Assembly (NCBI GenBank): GCA_003151555.1
Contig: PLXU01000138.1
Span: 1-6,777, forward strand
Source of the DNA: Acidimicrobiaceae bacterium
GTDB taxonomy: Bacteria; Actinomycetota; Acidimicrobiia; Acidimicrobiales; RAAP-2
DNA: 6,777 bases
Reading direction: 5' to 3'
In this document: positions 5,802 through 6,777 of the stretch, piece by piece
Numbering within the stretch: position 1 is the stretch's first letter
How the letters are laid out: every line of letters begins with the position of its first letter
The notes under the pieces: generated by a model
Told to the model about the DNA's origin: nothing
Databases searched by the model: none
Seen by the model: only the letters and a program-made list of their open reading frames with translations
Translations under genes and position numbers: made by a program

Positions 5802-5990
5802 GATTCTCGAAGGCTACACATGACTAGCCAGCGTGCGAACCACTGACCAGCCTCGGGCGGCGTTGCCACCACCCCTTCCACTACCTACGCCGATTGTGAC
5901 AACTCTTTGATTGGCTGTGTGGTTCTGCTCTGATAACGGTCCCCGCCATTACACCTGGGTGCTTTGGTCTTCTGGTCCCTCGAGTCAGCG
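5802..5990 (-). ncRNA. Candidate omega RNA (reRNA) and transposon right end at the tnpB 3' end
   Basis: In IS200/IS605 and IS607 elements the guide RNA used by TnpB is encoded over the 3' end of tnpB and the element's right end, with its guide taken from the flanking DNA. This tnpB ends at 5885 and intact ffh starts at 5801, so the right end should lie in the 83 bases between. A compact hairpin at 5870-5856 (GGTGGC, loop AAC, GCCGCC) lies just after the stop and could be part of the RNA scaffold or a subterminal transposon hairpin. GC is 23 of 50 at 5891-5940, against 38 of 50 in ffh at 5701-5750. Exact ends cannot be fixed by eye, and the range given is approximate. Confidence 0.35.
5811..5839 (-). 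promoter_or_regulatory. Candidate ffh promoter
   Basis: Reading toward ffh, TTCGCA (5839-5834, 4 of 6 to a -35) is followed after 17 nt by TAGCCT (5816-5811), which fits the TANNNT -10 pattern. Nine nt separate that box from the ATG, so the transcript would be almost leaderless, consistent with the weak Shine-Dalgarno. The same bases form a 5-bp inverted repeat, GGCTA and TAGCC (5829-5812, loop of 8), which could affect initiation. This is motif matching only. Transcription may also enter from tnpB. Confidence 0.3.
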
Positions 5991-6777
5991 TTTAGCGTCT
6001 CGGGTTGGTGCCCCGCGACGGTTGATGCTTCGTTTCCGAGCAGGCGTAGACCCTCTCGGTGGATATTGCGCGCGGCGTTGACGTCCCGGTCGAGACGAAC
6101 ACCGCAGGTGCTGCACTCAAAGACCCGATAACTGAGGACGAGCTTGGCTTTCGTCTCGCCACAGTGAGAGCACATCTTCGAAGAGGGGTAGAACCGGTCG
6201 ACCGTTATCACGCGGTGACCGCGGTCGTTCGCCTTGTAGGTGAGCTGACGTCGCAATTCGTAGAACCCGGCGTCGTGGACCGCACGCGAAAGACCGTGCG
6301 TTGTATTCTTCGACTTCTGGACCATGCCCGTAACGTTGAGATCCTCGAGCGCGACTGCCTCGAAAATCCCCGTCAGCGTGGCGGAAAGTCGATGGAGGTA
6401 CAGGTCGCGGGTCCGGCCGATCCGACCGTAGAGGAGCTGGCGCCGTTTCAACAGTTTCGCGCGATTCTTCGAGCCCTTTACGCAGCGCGCTAATTGCCGG
6501 TTGAGCTTTGCAAGTCGTTCGAGTTCGGCGTCGAGGTGCCGGGGGTTGGCCACGTGACCGTTCTCGTCACTGACGCCGGGTACCGGCACCGACAGGGTCG
6601 CGAGATGCCTGACGCCGAGGTCAACCCCGACGAGCGTCCCTAAAAGTTTCTTTGGAACGTTCGCCGGTGAGACCAATTGACGCACCGAGAATGAGGCCTG
6701 CCAGCGTCCGCCGGTGAACGAGATCGTCACCGCCTGCACCGTCCAGTCACCCGAGGCAACCTTCTTCTTGAGGCGTC
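5885..6777 (-). CDS. tnpB: RNA-guided TnpB nuclease (OrfB of IS200/IS605/IS607-type element), 5' end outside window
   Basis: Transposon-encoded RuvC-family nuclease, ancestor of Cas12, which cuts DNA guided by an element-derived RNA and helps retain the transposon. The frame is open through the right edge (RLKKKVASGDW is read upstream of a GTG at 6739), so the visible 296 residues are the C-terminal part of a protein usually 350-450 long. Numbering from that GTG: RuvC-I Asp40 in GVDLGVRHLATLS, RuvC-II Glu132 in VALEDLNVTGM, zinc-finger cysteines 190, 193 (KMCSHCG) and 209, 212 (ECSTCG), and RuvC-III Asp219 in LDRDVNAARNI. All catalytic and metal residues are present, so the nuclease looks functional. 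The low-complexity C-terminal tail after about residue 235 is typical where coding overlaps the guide RNA. No tnpA is visible. The minus-strand orientation matches ffh. Confidence 0.95.
   Translation of the reverse strand, partial: RLKKKVASGDWTVQAVTISFTGGRWQASFSVRQLVSPANVPKKLLGTLVGVDLGVRHLATLSVPVPGVSDENGHVANPRHLDAELERLAKLNRQLARCVKGSKNRAKLLKRRQLLYGRIGRTRDLYLHRLSATLTGIFEAVALEDLNVTGMVQKSKNTTHGLSRAVHDAGFYELRRQLTYKANDRGHRVITVDRFYPSSKMCSHCGETKAKLVLSYRVFECSTCGVRLDRDVNAARNIHREGLRLLGNEASTVAGHQPETLNADSRDQKTKAPRCNGGDRYQSRTTQPIKELSQSA

Noticed and set aside
6059..6493. Plus-strand 144-codon open frame
   Set aside because: Antisense to tnpB across the RuvC-II, zinc-finger and RuvC-III coding region; no recognisable product.
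6737..6739. GTG at 6739 as the true tnpB start
   Set aside because: The frame stays open upstream to the window edge with TnpB-like basic residues, and the family is much longer. The gene is cut by the window, not short.

Overview
This is a high-GC bacterial chromosome segment carrying a conserved translation and protein-targeting cluster. The lineage is most likely Actinobacteria. The evidence is a DUF2469-type protein (a family essentially confined to Actinobacteria), a PPOX-fold protein of the F420-linked kind, GTG starts, and strong G/C bias. Placement near Acidimicrobiia is only a guess from gene order and composition. The window is gene-dense: no gene-free stretch exceeds about 83 bases.

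Left part (1-1120): a 5'-complete, 3'-truncated endonuclease IV gene (nfo, minus strand, leaving the window at its left edge) is divergent from a small plus-strand PPOX-family gene. The 48 bases between them must hold both sets of start signals.

Middle part (1123-5801, all minus strand, read right to left): ffh, rpsP, a KH-domain gene (khpA-like), rimM, trmD, rplS, a DUF2469 gene, and a small protein that looks like a reduced luciferase-like (LLM-fold) polypeptide. Gaps are -4 to 68 nt and several stops overlap or abut the next start, so this reads as one operon. SRP54 (Ffh) targets nascent membrane proteins. S16 and L19 are ribosomal proteins. RimM matures the 30S subunit around S16/S19. TrmD makes m1G37 in tRNA. 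KhpA is a small RNA-binding protein. The two ribosomal protein genes have their own short leaders with similar Shine-Dalgarno sequences, whereas the processing and modification genes rely on overlapping or abutting starts.

Right part (5885-6777): the 3' portion of an RNA-guided TnpB nuclease gene of the IS200/IS605/IS607 type, minus strand, with RuvC residues and a Cys4 zinc finger intact and its N terminus outside the window. It ends 83 bases before the ffh start and is clearly AT-richer at its end than ffh. The element's right end, and any omega RNA, must therefore lie against or within the ffh leader. The points of most interest are this TnpB/ffh junction, the acidic triplet-repeat tail on the KH protein, the reduced LLM-like protein, a Gly-to-Tyr change next to the Ffh G4 motif, and the absence of lepB and rnhB between rplS and DUF2469. 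I found no CRISPR array, tRNA, rRNA or convincing intrinsic terminator.
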